DNA of 64,000 nt from Planctomycetota bacterium (GCA_020638795.1 JACKHW010000008.1:124001-188000), one strand, 5' to 3'. Numbered from the stretch's first letter, positions 24,515 through 34,460 are shown. Numbers and translations are program-made. The notes: generated by a model from the letters alone, not told the origin.

Positions 24515-27052
24515 ATGCCGGAGCGACCGATTCGATCACCCCGAGGGACCCAGTTCGCCATGGCACGAGCCCATGACGTCTTCGCCGCACGACGGCGCTT
24601 TGCCCGCGCAGCGAGCCTCGCAACCATCGGTTCGACGATTCTTTTAGGATTCGCGAGTTGTGGTGGCGGTGGAGGTGCCGCACCGACCTTCGTTCTCAAC
24701 GGCAAGCTCAGCCTCGAACAGGAGCCGAGTAGCCCGTCCCTCGCTGGTCTCGGGTTGACCGTCGGCGAGCGCCGTGGGCGCGATTTCGAGCCCAATGATC
24801 ACCTGTTTTCGGCGATCGATCTCGGAGATCTCGATGTCGCGTTCCCCGTGCACCGCGTCGTGAGCGGCGAGGTCGGTGGTTCGTTGGATCCGCGCGACGT
24901 GCTTCGCGTTGGGCCGGTCGATGCGGCTATGGCCGGAAGACGGCTCGAGATCGATCTTTCGGGCGACACCGTCACGGGGACGTTGCACGTCGAGGACGGT
25001 CGCGGTTCGCCTGCACGCAACGTCGCTAGCGGTGCGATCACTTCGGTGACGCTCGAGGCCGGGCAAGACCTCGTGCTCGTGCTCGACTCCATTGATTCTC
25101 AGCGCGGTGCGTGGCAGCTCGGCTTCACTCTCTCGGACGGCTCCTCGGTGCGCGAGGAGCCTGCGAGCTTCGTCCAGCCATCTGTCGCGGCCGCAAGGCG
25201 AGAAGCGATGCTCGGCGGCGATGCGTTCCGGTTTCGGGCAGGCGAGGTTCTCGTACACTGCCCGGATGCTGGCGAACGCCTTCGCACGCTCGGGTTCCGG
25301 CGTGTCTCGGGCTCCGTCGACGTCGGTCGCTACGTGCGCGATGGCTTCAGCATGTCGCTGGAGCGTGATGCCGGGCAGTGGGCACAGTCGAATCTCCTGC
25401 GCGAAGTGCGACGTGCGCTACCGGACGCGGAGTACGTCAGCCCGAACATCGTGACCCCGCTCGAGGAGGCACTCGCTGGTATGCCGTCGAGCATGTCGCT
25501 CCCTCCGCTCGATCCCAACGACGAGTACTGGAAGAAGAACGAGCAGTTCAATCTCGCGCTGACGAACTTTCCGCAAGCTTGGCAGACGACGACCGGCAGT
25601 GACTCCGTGCACATCGCGATCGTCGATACCGGCATGATGATCGAGCACCCGGACCTCGCACCGCGGGTCTCGACGTACGGCTACGACTTCATCGCCGACA
25701 AGGACAGTGCCGGGGATGGCGATGGCATCGACTCCGATCCGAGCGAGCCGCCCGAGTTCGACATTTACTTCTATCACGGCACGTATGTCGGCGGTGTTGC
25801 CGCGGCCGTCACGAACAACACGATCGGTGTGGCAGGCGGAACCTGGAAGGGCAAGGTCATCCCGATTCGCGTGTTCGGTCGGCTCGGCGGTGCGAGCTAC
25901 GATCGTGTGCAGGCGTATCGCTACCTCGCTGGCCAGACCAACGACAGCGGAAGGATCCTTCCCGAGGCGGAGCGGCCGAAAGTCATCAATCTGAGCTTCG
26001 CGATTCGTGTGCCGACGACAGCCGAGCATGTCGAGATCCAGCGGCTCTATGCGCAGAACGTCAAGATGGTGGCCGCGATCGACAACCAGGGTTTCGACCC
26101 CGCGCCAGCGCTCTATCCGGCCGCCTGGCCCGAGGTGCTTTGTTGTGCAGCCGTCGACGAGAATCTCGTCCGCACGACGTATTCCAACGCCGCCGACTAC
26201 GTCGACATTTGCGCTCCGGGAGGCACGGAGATCTCTGGTCCGAAGGGCGTGATCTCGACATGGGCGCTGCGCCTCAACGGCAAGCTCACGTACCTCTACA
26301 ACAGCTTCTTGGGCACTTCGGTCGCAACGCCCGCGATCTCGGCGGGCCTCGCCCTGATGGAGTCCGTGCACGCGGACCTCGCACCCGAACTCGCACGCCG
26401 CATCCTCGCAGAAACGTGCAAGGATCTCGGTCCTGTCGGAAAAGACCGCTACTACGGGCATGGCTTGTTGCAGGTGGACCTCGCGGTCCAACGCGCGATC
26501 GAACTCGACAAAGCGCCCTTGCTGGGCCTCACGCCGCAGTCGTTCCGTTTCGATGACGCTGTCAACGTCGACAAGTTGTCGATCAGCAATCTCGGTGGAC
26601 GCCTTCTCGGTGATTTCGCGGTGCAGTCCGTTGGGTCGAGTTCTGGAGCCCTTTCGTTCTTCGTGCCCGAGTATGCGCCCGGTGATCTGATCATGACGCT
26701 CGACCGTCAGTCGTCACTGGTTGGTAATCACCAGGAGACGTTCCGACTAGGCTCCAATGGTGGTGCCCTGACCTTCTCGGTCTCGTGGCGTCGACCGATA
26801 CCGCCTTCGCCGGCGGGGTTCGACGTGTGGTTGTCGTTCGATGGGCGGCTCATCCGAAAGACGCGGAGCGCTGCGGACGGCAGCTTCTCGTTCACCGGGC
26901 TCGCCGCCGGTGAGTACTTCCTCGAAGCGGGAGTGGATCGCGATCAGAACGGCAGGCTCGGCGATCCGCAGGAGTGGTATCTGTCGCGCAGGGTGATCGT
27001 CGACGAAACCACGAGCGGAGAACTCGGCGGCGTCATTCCTTGGCGCAACTGA
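24515..27052 (+). CDS. Subtilisin-like serine protease (S8), lipoprotein
   Basis: An 845-residue exported protease. The signal ends GFASC (lipobox) before a Gly-rich stretch. Residues about 60-210 look like a pre-peptidase beta-sandwich, about 225-330 an inhibitor-like propeptide (FRAGEVLVHC ... REVRRALPDAEYVSPN), then the S8 domain with D371 (VDTGM), H421 (HGTYVGG) and S602 (GTSVATP). A C-terminal beta domain (about 680-845) ends with a CnaB-like unit (GSFSFTGLAAGEYFLEAGVD). All three catalytic residues are present. The 3' end overlaps the opposing birA gene by 20 bases. Confidence 0.9.
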   Translation: MPERPIRSPRGTQFAMARAHDVFAARRRFARAASLATIGSTILLGFASCGGGGGAAPTFVLNGKLSLEQEPSSPSLAGLGLTVGERRGRDFEPNDHLFSAIDLGDLDVAFPVHRVVSGEVGGSLDPRDVLRVGPVDAAMAGRRLEIDLSGDTVTGTLHVEDGRGSPARNVASGAITSVTLEAGQDLVLVLDSIDSQRGAWQLGFTLSDGSSVREEPASFVQPSVAAARREAMLGGDAFRFRAGEVLVHCPDAGERLRTLGFRRVSGSVDVGRYVRDGFSMSLERDAGQWAQSNLLREVRRALPDAEYVSPNIVTPLEEALAGMPSSMSLPPLDPNDEYWKKNEQFNLALTNFPQAWQTTTGSDSVHIAIVDTGMMIEHPDLAPRVSTYGYDFIADKDSAGDGDGIDSDPSEPPEFDIYFYHGTYVGGVAAAVTNNTIGVAGGTWKGKVIPIRVFGRLGGASYDRVQAYRYLAGQTNDSGRILPEAERPKVINLSFAIRVPTTAEHVEIQRLYAQNVKMVAAIDNQGFDPAPALYPAAWPEVLCCAAVDENLVRTTYSNAADYVDICAPGGTEISGPKGVISTWALRLNGKLTYLYNSFLGTSVATPAISAGLALMESVHADLAPELARRILAETCKDLGPVGKDRYYGHGLLQVDLAVQRAIELDKAPLLGLTPQSFRFDDAVNVDKLSISNLGGRLLGDFAVQSVGSSSGALSFFVPEYAPGDLIMTLDRQSSLVGNHQETFRLGSNGGALTFSVSWRRPIPPSPAGFDVWLSFDGRLIRKTRSAADGSFSFTGLAAGEYFLEAGVDRDQNGRLGDPQEWYLSRRVIVDETTSGELGGVIPWRN

Positions 27053-27863
27053 GGCTTTCGATCTCGCCACAAGCGAATCGTCGGCCATCCTCGAAGGTCG
27101 CGTGCGTCAAGTCGATACGTGCGAGTCGACCCGCGTGTGAGCGATCGCGGACACGCACGTCGACTTCGCGTCCTACGAGGTCGAGCGCGGACTCGTACAG
27201 AGTCAAGATTGCATCGGGTGACGTCGCGGCGCGTTGAATCAAGCGACCGATCCAGACGATCACGTTGCAGAGGAGCGAACAACGATCGAAGTCGATGCCC
27301 GTAGCCTTCATCAGACTCGTCGCGATCGCGTCGAGTTCATATGGGAAGGTCCGTCGCCCGACGTTGATTCCGATCCCGACGATCCAGCGCCCCGTACCGT
27401 GGCTCTCGATCAGGATTCCCGCGAGCTTGGCTCCATCCACTAGCAGGTCGTTGGGCCACTTGGCTCGGAGTCGGTCCGGCTCGAAGTCTGCCCCCTGTTC
27501 TCGCATCGATTCGACGAGCGCGAGTCGGATCGCGACCGGAATCAGCATCGGCAACAGGCGTGGATCGAAGTCGGGTTCGATCGAGAAGCTCATGCCGATG
27601 TCGCCCTGAGCGTCGTGATCCCAGACGCGTCCTCGAGTCCCGCGGGCTTGCGTCTGTGCGGCTGCAACGACGAGGACGGGTGTCCCTGCCTGTTTGCCGC
27701 CGGTCGTTTCTGCCTCGGCGTCGAGGTGGGCTTTGACGTCGTCTTGTGTGGAGGTCGTGGTCTCGACGACGAAACATCGCGGTGCTACGCCGCGAGCCCG
27801 GCCCGAGGCGACGCTCTCCCAAGCCGTACGGATTCTCGACACCTCGACAGGCGCGTAGTTCAC
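27033..27863 (-). CDS. birA: Biotin--[acetyl-CoA-carboxylase] ligase
   Basis: A 276-residue ligase attaching biotin to carboxylase carriers. ETTTSTQDDVK, QTQARGTRGRVWDH (the biotinyl-AMP loop, usually GRGRxGR-W), LRAKWPNDLLVDGAKLAGIL and IVGIGINV are all present, with the small C-terminal domain. There is no N-terminal DNA-binding domain, so it is not a biotin repressor. I chose GTG 27863 because a TATCGT box sits six bases before it, as before other genes here; ATG 27899 would place the box inside the gene. Confidence 0.9.
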   Translation of the reverse strand: MNYAPVEVSRIRTAWESVASGRARGVAPRCFVVETTTSTQDDVKAHLDAEAETTGGKQAGTPVLVVAAAQTQARGTRGRVWDHDAQGDIGMSFSIEPDFDPRLLPMLIPVAIRLALVESMREQGADFEPDRLRAKWPNDLLVDGAKLAGILIESHGTGRWIVGIGINVGRRTFPYELDAIATSLMKATGIDFDRCSLLCNVIVWIGRLIQRAATSPDAILTLYESALDLVGREVDVRVRDRSHAGRLARIDLTHATFEDGRRFACGEIESLSCAKE

Positions 27864-27869
27864 GGCCGG

Positions 27870-27875
27870 ACGATA
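27870..27875 (-). promoter_or_regulatory. Putative -10 box TATCGT for birA
   Basis: TATCGT ends six bases before GTG 27863. It helps fix the birA start and again suggests a leaderless mRNA. Confidence 0.4.
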
Positions 27876-28035
27876 GCAGCGCTGACGATCCAACGGCATG
27901 GGCTTCAGAACGGCAGGGGGGATTGCCGACAAGAACCGTCGAGGTCCCCGGCACGCCTGCCGGACGGGCCGAGGTATTCCCCCCGAACCGAGCAGTCCGA
28001 GTTCTCCAGTGCAGCCAGAGCGTTTTGCTGCCGAC

Positions 28036-30513
28036 ATGCGATGTGGCTTCACGCCCCGCATCGACGACCCGCGCGATTGGATCGCGGGCTGCTCGCATAT
28101 TGTCCGTTGGCCGGGTGATTCGCTGATCGAGCAGCCCCGCGTCGACGGCATCTACGTGCCCTACTGGCGCGAATCGTACGGGTGCCTCGAAGAGCAACTC
28201 AGCGCGCTTCGCGCAATGCTCGAGCAGAACGAGAACGGCCCCGTAGTGGTCGCGATGTCGTTCGCGAACCGATTCGCTCCTTCTCGATTGCGCGAGCTGC
28301 TCGAGGGTGGCCTGCAAGGTCCGCATGCACGCCCTGCGTTGTCCCGTCTCGAGACCGGACTCGCCTTGGGACGCGTGCTTCGTGCCTTGGCAGCCGTCGG
28401 CTTCATCGTGGACGAAGTACAATCTTCTCCCGGTATCGATACGTGTCCGCTCGACGAATCGGCGCGAGCAGCCCTTCGGAGCAACGACATCCTGCTGCGA
28501 CCGAGTGCGCTCGGCAGGCAGCCCGAACGCTACTACGTACGAGCTCGGAGTGGCCAGCGATGCAGCGGAAGCGTGCTCGTCGCGAGGCTGTTCGGCGACG
28601 ACGAACGCAAGATCGACGCGGCACGAGTACATCTGCAGTCGATCTTGCCCGACTCGTGGCAGGTTCTCGTCGGAGAGTCGTCGACGAACGAGTCCAGCTC
28701 CTGGAATTCGGTCGTCTCGGAGAGTCGAGGCGAACGCATCTGGCTCCTCGCGTCCCACGATCGGCCATCGGGCGCGTTCTTCGAACGGTTGCAGTCATGG
28801 CCGACGTCGACGCTCGTCGAGGCGCCTGGTCGAGCGCACGGACTCGCGGGATCGATGCTCGATCGAAGCCTGCTATACGAGGTCGGTCCGTTCGTCGACG
28901 AGGTGCGGTGCCCGGCCGTTGCTGCCGAAGAATGGCGACTCCGCGTGACATCGACGGGAGCCGCGATCGGGATCACGAGAGTCGATGACGGCGACGGGAT
29001 TGCCCTGACCCAATCCCTCGTGGCACCTGACGCTGCGCGGGACCTCGTGCATCGTTGGTCCGATCGCGTCGTTCCGGTTTCGACCGATGCGACAGCCAAG
29101 GTGAGCGAGATCGCGCCTTGGCGACGAGAGCGCAGAGATCCCACGATCAGCCTCTGCATGATCGTACGAGACGAGGAAGCCGGACTCGGTCGTTGTCTGG
29201 CGCGAGTCGCGCCGATCGTCGACGAGATCATCGTCGTCGACACCGGTTCGACGGATCGCACGATGGAGATCGCCGCGAGGTACGGGGCGCGTGTTCTGAA
29301 TCACGAATGGAACGACGACTTCGCGGAAGCACGCAATGTCTCACTCGCGGCAGCGACGTCGGATTGGATCCTCGTCCTCGACGCGGACGAGGTTCTCGAC
29401 GAAGCTTCCGCCGACGCGCTGAAGGCACTCGCGACGAGCGAGCGTGCAGCGGCCTTCCTCCTGCACTTCGTGTCGACGAACAACGGAAGCACGAGTCGAG
29501 GCCTCCTCATGCTGCGGTTCTTCCGCAATTTCGACTCGTTACGCTACGTCGGCGCGATTCACGAACAGCTCACGGAGTCCCTGCAAGAAGCCGCATCGGA
29601 ACGCGGGCTCGGCATCTTCCCGAGTGATCTGCGCGCGGTGCACAGCGGTTACGAGGATGCGGTCATCGCGTCGCGCGGGAAGAGGGAGCGCAATCGCAGG
29701 ATCTTCGAGAAGCAACTCGCGCTCACTCCGAACGATCCCTACTGCCTCTACAAATACGGTGACTTCCTCAGGTCGATCAGCGCGCCTCGAGATCGCGTGA
29801 TCGATCTTCTCAGGCGGTCGTTCGAGATCTTGTCGGTGCGTCACTCGGACCCATCGAAGCAAGCGCCGTTCGCTGCCGAAGTCGCATCCGTGCTGGCGCT
29901 CGAGCTGTGCAAAGACAATCGCCACGACGAAGCTCGCGACGTCGTCGACATGGCGCTCGCGCGCTTCATGCCGACGCCGAACCTCACCTATGTCGCTGCC
30001 TGCCTCGCGCAGCACTTCGGCCTTCATGCCGATGCGCTCGAGCTCTTCGAGCGTTTGCTGCATTTCGGTGACAAGGCCGTGGTCGTGCCGATTCAGGACG
30101 GCATCACGGACTACGTCGCGCGTGCAGGGATCGCGATGAGCCTCAGTGCTCTCGGACGGGTCGATCGTGCCGAAGCGATCTTGCATGCGATCCGACGCGA
30201 TCACCCGGATTGGGAGCCTGTCTGGCTCCACTCCGCGTCGGTCGCGATGCAGGACAAAGATCCCAGTCGAGCGCTCGAACTGCTCGCCGCCGGTGCGTCG
30301 CACGTCGCCTCGAGCGAGGCGATGGTGCGCCTCGGTGAATCGATTCTCACGCGTGTCGGATTGGAGGCACGCATTCCCCTATGGCGATCGCAGTGTGCAG
30401 GAGCGTCGATGCTCGATGCAGCTGCGAGTCGCACGACCAGAACTTCGACTGAATGCTCGAAGAGCCTTCCGGGCCTCGTTGGTGCCGGTGTTCCCGAAGG
30501 AGCAAGACCATGA
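28036..30513 (+). CDS. Composite family 2 glycosyltransferase with TPR-like C-terminus
   Basis: An 825-residue protein. The first ~190 residues end like a class I methyltransferase (LLRPSALGRQPERYYVRARS) but lack a clear SAM motif. About 190-320 resembles an eroded glycosyltransferase fold (ERIWLLASHDRPSGAFFERL). About 375-600 is a full GT2 domain: ISLCMIVRDEEAGLGRCL, EIIVVDTGSTDRT, DWILVLDADEVLD, then FFRNFDSLRYVGAIHEQL, as in tetratricopeptide glycosyltransferases. The last 200 residues are TPR-like helices. ATG 28036 is preferred; an ATG at 27898 would add a low-complexity leader. The next gene starts inside its stop (ATGA). Confidence 0.75.
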   Translation: MRCGFTPRIDDPRDWIAGCSHIVRWPGDSLIEQPRVDGIYVPYWRESYGCLEEQLSALRAMLEQNENGPVVVAMSFANRFAPSRLRELLEGGLQGPHARPALSRLETGLALGRVLRALAAVGFIVDEVQSSPGIDTCPLDESARAALRSNDILLRPSALGRQPERYYVRARSGQRCSGSVLVARLFGDDERKIDAARVHLQSILPDSWQVLVGESSTNESSSWNSVVSESRGERIWLLASHDRPSGAFFERLQSWPTSTLVEAPGRAHGLAGSMLDRSLLYEVGPFVDEVRCPAVAAEEWRLRVTSTGAAIGITRVDDGDGIALTQSLVAPDAARDLVHRWSDRVVPVSTDATAKVSEIAPWRRERRDPTISLCMIVRDEEAGLGRCLARVAPIVDEIIVVDTGSTDRTMEIAARYGARVLNHEWNDDFAEARNVSLAAATSDWILVLDADEVLDEASADALKALATSERAAAFLLHFVSTNNGSTSRGLLMLRFFRNFDSLRYVGAIHEQLTESLQEAASERGLGIFPSDLRAVHSGYEDAVIASRGKRERNRRIFEKQLALTPNDPYCLYKYGDFLRSISAPRDRVIDLLRRSFEILSVRHSDPSKQAPFAAEVASVLALELCKDNRHDEARDVVDMALARFMPTPNLTYVAACLAQHFGLHADALELFERLLHFGDKAVVVPIQDGITDYVARAGIAMSLSALGRVDRAEAILHAIRRDHPDWEPVWLHSASVAMQDKDPSRALELLAAGASHVASSEAMVRLGESILTRVGLEARIPLWRSQCAGASMLDAAASRTTRTSTECSKSLPGLVGAGVPEGARP

Positions 30514-31130
30514 GTGTGACGACCATTCCCCATTCCCCCTCCAACCCGGGATCGAGCCTCCTGAGCGCAGCGAGTGATTCGTTCGCGAAGCTGCCGACCC
30601 GGATCGTGTCGCCGACCGATGCACAGGCCAGCGCGAACGAGATCCCGGCGGTCATCGATCGACTCGCCGAACTCGATGCACAGTCGGCGCAGTTCCACCG
30701 GATCTGCGCCGAGGCGTACTGCACGCAAGGGCGTTTCGAAAGCGCCCTCGCTCACCAGGAGTCCGCGGTGCGGCTCATGCCGTCTGCCGTCGAATACCAG
30801 AACCAGCTCGGCTACCTGCGCTACTTGAGCGGTGACGAAACTGCAGTGACGGCGTTCGAGAACGTCCTGCGTGCCGACCCCCGTAACGGCGACGCCTGGT
30901 ACAACCTCGGGATGGTTCGCTTCGGTCAGAACCAGTTCGGGGAGGCAGAGCGCGCATTTGCCCGTGCGGCAGAACTCATGCCGAACGATGCCGAAACGTG
31001 GAACAACCTCGGGGTCGCACGCTTCCACAACGGCCGAATCCACGAAGCGAAGGCATGTTTCGAGCGCTCCCTCAGTCTCGATCCGGCGAACGAAGACGCG
31101 CGCCAGAATCTGACCGACTGCATGCGCTGA
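30510..31130 (+). CDS. TPR-repeat protein
   Basis: A 206-residue protein of about four tetratricopeptide repeats, for example NGDAWYNLGMVRFGQNQFGE and DAETWNNLGVARFHNGRIHE, which form protein-binding superhelices. ATG 30510 overlaps the glycosyltransferase stop by four bases and has GAAGGAG upstream. The pair likely acts together on a glycosylated target; that is inference from the overlap. Confidence 0.85.
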   Translation: MSVTTIPHSPSNPGSSLLSAASDSFAKLPTRIVSPTDAQASANEIPAVIDRLAELDAQSAQFHRICAEAYCTQGRFESALAHQESAVRLMPSAVEYQNQLGYLRYLSGDETAVTAFENVLRADPRNGDAWYNLGMVRFGQNQFGEAERAFARAAELMPNDAETWNNLGVARFHNGRIHEAKACFERSLSLDPANEDARQNLTDCMR

Positions 31131-31234
31131 ATCGCGCTGCGGCCCGTCATCTGCCTAGTGTCCTTGCGAGAGACGCCGCTACGCAGCGACAACTGCAACG
31201 AACTCCTGACGCGGGACACTGGCGACTCGACTGA

Positions 31235-31240
31235 TATAGT
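31235..31240 (+). promoter_or_regulatory. Putative -10 box TATAGT for the histidine-rich membrane protein gene
   Basis: TATAGT ends nine bases before ATG 31250. No ribosome-binding site lies between, so the mRNA may start at or just before the ATG. Confidence 0.45.
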
Positions 31241-31249
31241 CAGCCGCGA

Positions 31250-32470
31250 ATGACGACAACCGCGCCGACAATCCACGACGAATCTCGACGGGTCTTCCTC
31301 GAACCGCGCTGGCTGATCAGCAAACCCGTCGATCTCGTGTTCTTGTTCGGCGGGGTCTTCGTCAGCCTTGCCATGTACGCAGGATGGCGCCTCGGCTACT
31401 TCTCCGCCGAGATGATCGTGCTGGTCTGGATCTTCGTGTTCCATGGCCCGCACTTCTGGGGTCAGATCAGCCGAACCTATCTCGACAAGACCGAACTCGC
31501 GCGCCGTGGTCCGGAGCTCTGGCGCAGCTTGCTCCTCTTCGTCGTCGGTCCCGTGTTCGTCGGTGTCGGCCTGGGACTCGAAGCATGGACGGGTCGGCCG
31601 GATTTCTGGCTGCTGTTCAACTTCTTGGCGGGCATGTGGGCGTATCACCACGTCGTCAAGCAGCACTTCGGCTTCATGGCGTTGTATCGCGCCAAGCACC
31701 GCGAGTTCGATCGAGCCGAGATGTTGTTCCACCGACGCTACTTGATCGCGTCGTTGTGGATTCCGTTGCTCATATGGCTCTGCACCGCCGCGCTCCCTGG
31801 TGTGCCGTTCGCACAGTGGTCCACGGAGTGGTTCGGCGTGAACGCGATGCTGCGCTTCTCCGAAGCTGTGGGCACGTATGGGCCATGGGGCTTCGTCTTA
31901 CTGCAGGCTGTCTACCTCCTGCATCTCGTCCGGCGAGTGCAGCGTGGTCGGGGCATCAACCTGCCCGAGACGCTGATCGTACTCGCGAGCGTCGGGCTGC
32001 ACTGGACGGTGGTCTACCACTTCGTCGTCGCGTCGAGAACTCCCGGCTTGGCGAAGTTCGCTGCCGAGCTAGGCGTGATGACTGCCTTGCTCACGACGTA
32101 TCACAACCTCCAGTACCATGCGCTGCTTTGGTATTACAACCGTGCCAAGTACCACGTCGAGGGTGCGCGGGAGCGTTACGGTTTGGCGGCGATCGCCAAC
32201 AAGAATCTCTTCGTGTACCTCGTTCTTGGAGTCGTGTACACGTGTGTCACGATCGGTTTCCAATACTACGACATCGAGTTCCTGAAGCCGGGTGCGACGG
32301 ATTCGGCGGCCAGTCGCAATCTGGCGCTCCTCATCGCGGCAGCGATCTGGGGATGGTCGTTCTTGCACTATTGGGTCGACGCGAAGATCTGGCACGTTCG
32401 CGAGGACGCCGATCTGCGACGGGTTCTCGGATTCCCGGATCCACCACCTGCGCCGCCATCGGACAGCTGA
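31250..32470 (+). CDS. Polytopic membrane protein with conserved-looking histidine clusters
   Basis: A 406-residue protein with about nine or ten membrane segments. I cannot name the family. Four histidine clusters sit at or near membrane edges: FHGPHFWGQ (about 64-72), YHHVVKQHFG (about 128-137), YHNLQYH (about 284-290) and LHYWVDAKIWH (about 369-379). Eight or more histidines in such spacing resemble metal-binding membrane oxygenases or hydroxylases (di-iron or Brp/Blh-like), but no exact signature of those matches. The C-terminus is proline-rich. It stands alone with its own likely promoter; the secreted protein gene follows 22 bases later. Confidence 0.55.
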   Translation: MTTTAPTIHDESRRVFLEPRWLISKPVDLVFLFGGVFVSLAMYAGWRLGYFSAEMIVLVWIFVFHGPHFWGQISRTYLDKTELARRGPELWRSLLLFVVGPVFVGVGLGLEAWTGRPDFWLLFNFLAGMWAYHHVVKQHFGFMALYRAKHREFDRAEMLFHRRYLIASLWIPLLIWLCTAALPGVPFAQWSTEWFGVNAMLRFSEAVGTYGPWGFVLLQAVYLLHLVRRVQRGRGINLPETLIVLASVGLHWTVVYHFVVASRTPGLAKFAAELGVMTALLTTYHNLQYHALLWYYNRAKYHVEGARERYGLAAIANKNLFVYLVLGVVYTCVTIGFQYYDIEFLKPGATDSAASRNLALLIAAAIWGWSFLHYWVDAKIWHVREDADLRRVLGFPDPPPAPPSDS

Positions 32471-32492
32471 TGGCCGTGAGCCGAACGAACCG

Positions 32493-34460
32493 TTGAGATC
32501 GACATCGATTGCTCTGTTCGCATGGGCGACGGTGCTCGCCACCGCTCCTTGGGGTGGATCTGGACATGCAGCGCCGCCTGCCTCGCAAGGCAACGCGCCG
32601 GTTACGAAGCGCACGGTCGTGCGCGTCGTCGATGACGCGGGCCTCTCATGGGCGGGTGCGAAGATCGTACTATCGGGCCGAGCCATCGAAGGAGAGCCGG
32701 CGAGTTCGGTGCACACTGTCGAAGTCGATTCCGACGCTGACGGGCGCGCAATCGTCGACCTGATCCGAGATCGCGCGTACGACGTCTGGGCCTACGAGCC
32801 CATGGCTCCGTTCGGCGACGGTGTCGAGACCGCCAAGATCAGCGACGCTCACACGACGTGTGTTGCGGGCACTACGGTGATCGTTCGTGCGACTGCCAAG
32901 GCAACTCGCCGTCGCGTGGCTATCAAGGGCCTCGACGCATGGGGCAAGGCGAACGTGCGCATCGAGTGCGAAGGTCGTTCGGCGCATTCGATGGTCGTCC
33001 ACCGGAGTGCAGACGGTTCGTTCTTGCTGCCCTTCGTTCCTGGAGACGCGTGCACGCTCTTCGTCGAAACCGCCCCTGGTTCGGTGATCCACTTCGCGAA
33101 GGTTCCGTTGGTACGGGACACGGGCAGCGTGTTCGAGATCGTCGTTGCGCCACCGTTCTCGTTTCCGATTCGCACGATCTCCACGAAGGAAAAGCCGTCG
33201 ACACCTCGTGGCGATGTCGACGTGTGGCAGCGAATCGGTGTGCACCGCGACAGGATCGTCTGGTGTCACGTCGGCATGTCCGATGCGAGCGGCATGCTCG
33301 ATGCGCGTCTCGCGCGGATCGAGTTTCCAGGAGGCTTGCCTAAGGGCTATGTGATCTTCAAGGCGCGAGGGCCGCGTTTCGGATTGGTGCAGACCGGGAC
33401 CCAGGTCGCGTTCGACGAAGACCACGATGTCGCGAAGGCGAGGGAAGCGGCTGCTCCCGCCTTCGTACTGAGAAGTCACTTGGACCCCGTGACCGTGACG
33501 GGGCGCGTTCTCGACGATGGAACCCATCCGTTCGCTCATGCTCGCCTCCTCGTATTTCCGTCCATCGGCGTGGGGCGAGGCGTCGCATTCACGCTCGCGG
33601 TCGATCCGGTCGTGACCGAGACCGATGAGCGCGGTGCGTTCCGGATCGACGGTCTCGCGAGTCGTTCGGCGTTGCGAATCATGACCGAGATCGCGGTGGA
33701 CGATGCAGGCGGAACCGGTGGTGCGGTTGCCGAAGTCGTCTCGCTCGTCGTCGTCGAGCGAGATACGGACATTGGCGACATCGTGCGGAACGAGTTGCGG
33801 GACGTGGACTTCGAGATCTTGCGGTCGGACGGTTTCCCTGCAGAAGATGCGCGCGTCTTCGTCGGCGAGTATTCGGCGATGGTCGACCTCACCAGCGAGG
33901 CGAATGCGACCGAGAAGAAGCCGATGAAAGTCACGACCCAATTCCCGATCGTGCTGCGCACGGATCGTAGGGGGCGAACTTCGATTCGGCTGCCTGCGAG
34001 CGACGCGTTCACCTCGGTCGTTTTGCAACGAGGCGCGTTCGTCTCGATGCCGCTGTCACTCGCCGATCGCGTTCGGCGCGCAGCGCGAGTCCGCATCGAA
34101 CTCCCCGAGGTCGTCGTCCTACGCGGCACCGTCAAGAACCGCAGTGGATTGCCACTTCCACGATCACGCGTCATGGCCATGCCGAATCCCGTGCCACCTG
34201 AGGTCGAACCCGCGATTGCTGCGCTGCTCGATCGATCGTTCGAGACGACCGATCGTGAAGGAAGATTCGAGGTCGGCCTACCGTTCGCGAAGTCCAACTA
34301 CTTCGTCTACGCGCGCTACGACGGCGAGACCACGGCGTGGACGACCCAAGGGCGAATCCTCGTTCATGCAGCGGAGCGGTCGGTCGACCCTGGCGAGATC
34401 GAGCTGGAGATTCCCGTCCTGGACGCGGAAATCCGCCAGAGCCCGAAGGCGATCAAGTGA
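32493..34460 (+). CDS. Secreted CnaB-like beta-repeat protein
   Basis: A 655-residue exported protein of unknown role. The only start that gives a signal peptide directly is TTG 32493 (LRSTSIALFAWATVLATAPW). The rest is made of beta-sandwich units of carboxypeptidase-regulatory/CnaB type: phrases such as VVRVVDDAGLSWAGAKIVLS, VTVTGRVLDDGTHPFAHARL, GAFRIDGLASRSALRI and VVLRGTVKNRSGLPLPRSRV mark at least three units. No catalytic motif is visible. Probably structural or adhesive. Confidence 0.6.
   Translation: MRSTSIALFAWATVLATAPWGGSGHAAPPASQGNAPVTKRTVVRVVDDAGLSWAGAKIVLSGRAIEGEPASSVHTVEVDSDADGRAIVDLIRDRAYDVWAYEPMAPFGDGVETAKISDAHTTCVAGTTVIVRATAKATRRRVAIKGLDAWGKANVRIECEGRSAHSMVVHRSADGSFLLPFVPGDACTLFVETAPGSVIHFAKVPLVRDTGSVFEIVVAPPFSFPIRTISTKEKPSTPRGDVDVWQRIGVHRDRIVWCHVGMSDASGMLDARLARIEFPGGLPKGYVIFKARGPRFGLVQTGTQVAFDEDHDVAKAREAAAPAFVLRSHLDPVTVTGRVLDDGTHPFAHARLLVFPSIGVGRGVAFTLAVDPVVTETDERGAFRIDGLASRSALRIMTEIAVDDAGGTGGAVAEVVSLVVVERDTDIGDIVRNELRDVDFEILRSDGFPAEDARVFVGEYSAMVDLTSEANATEKKPMKVTTQFPIVLRTDRRGRTSIRLPASDAFTSVVLQRGAFVSMPLSLADRVRRAARVRIELPEVVVLRGTVKNRSGLPLPRSRVMAMPNPVPPEVEPAIAALLDRSFETTDREGRFEVGLPFAKSNYFVYARYDGETTAWTTQGRILVHAAERSVDPGEIELEIPVLDAEIRQSPKAIK

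Noticed and set aside
23215..24795. 526-codon open frame on the minus strand across the PRC-barrel gene
   Set aside because: The plus-strand gene has an AGGAGG site, a signal peptide and two PRC domains; the minus frame has none of these.
28036..28600. Class I methyltransferase at the start of the composite glycosyltransferase
   Set aside because: Only the last strand pattern looks right; no SAM-binding glycine motif is visible, so no enzyme call is made.
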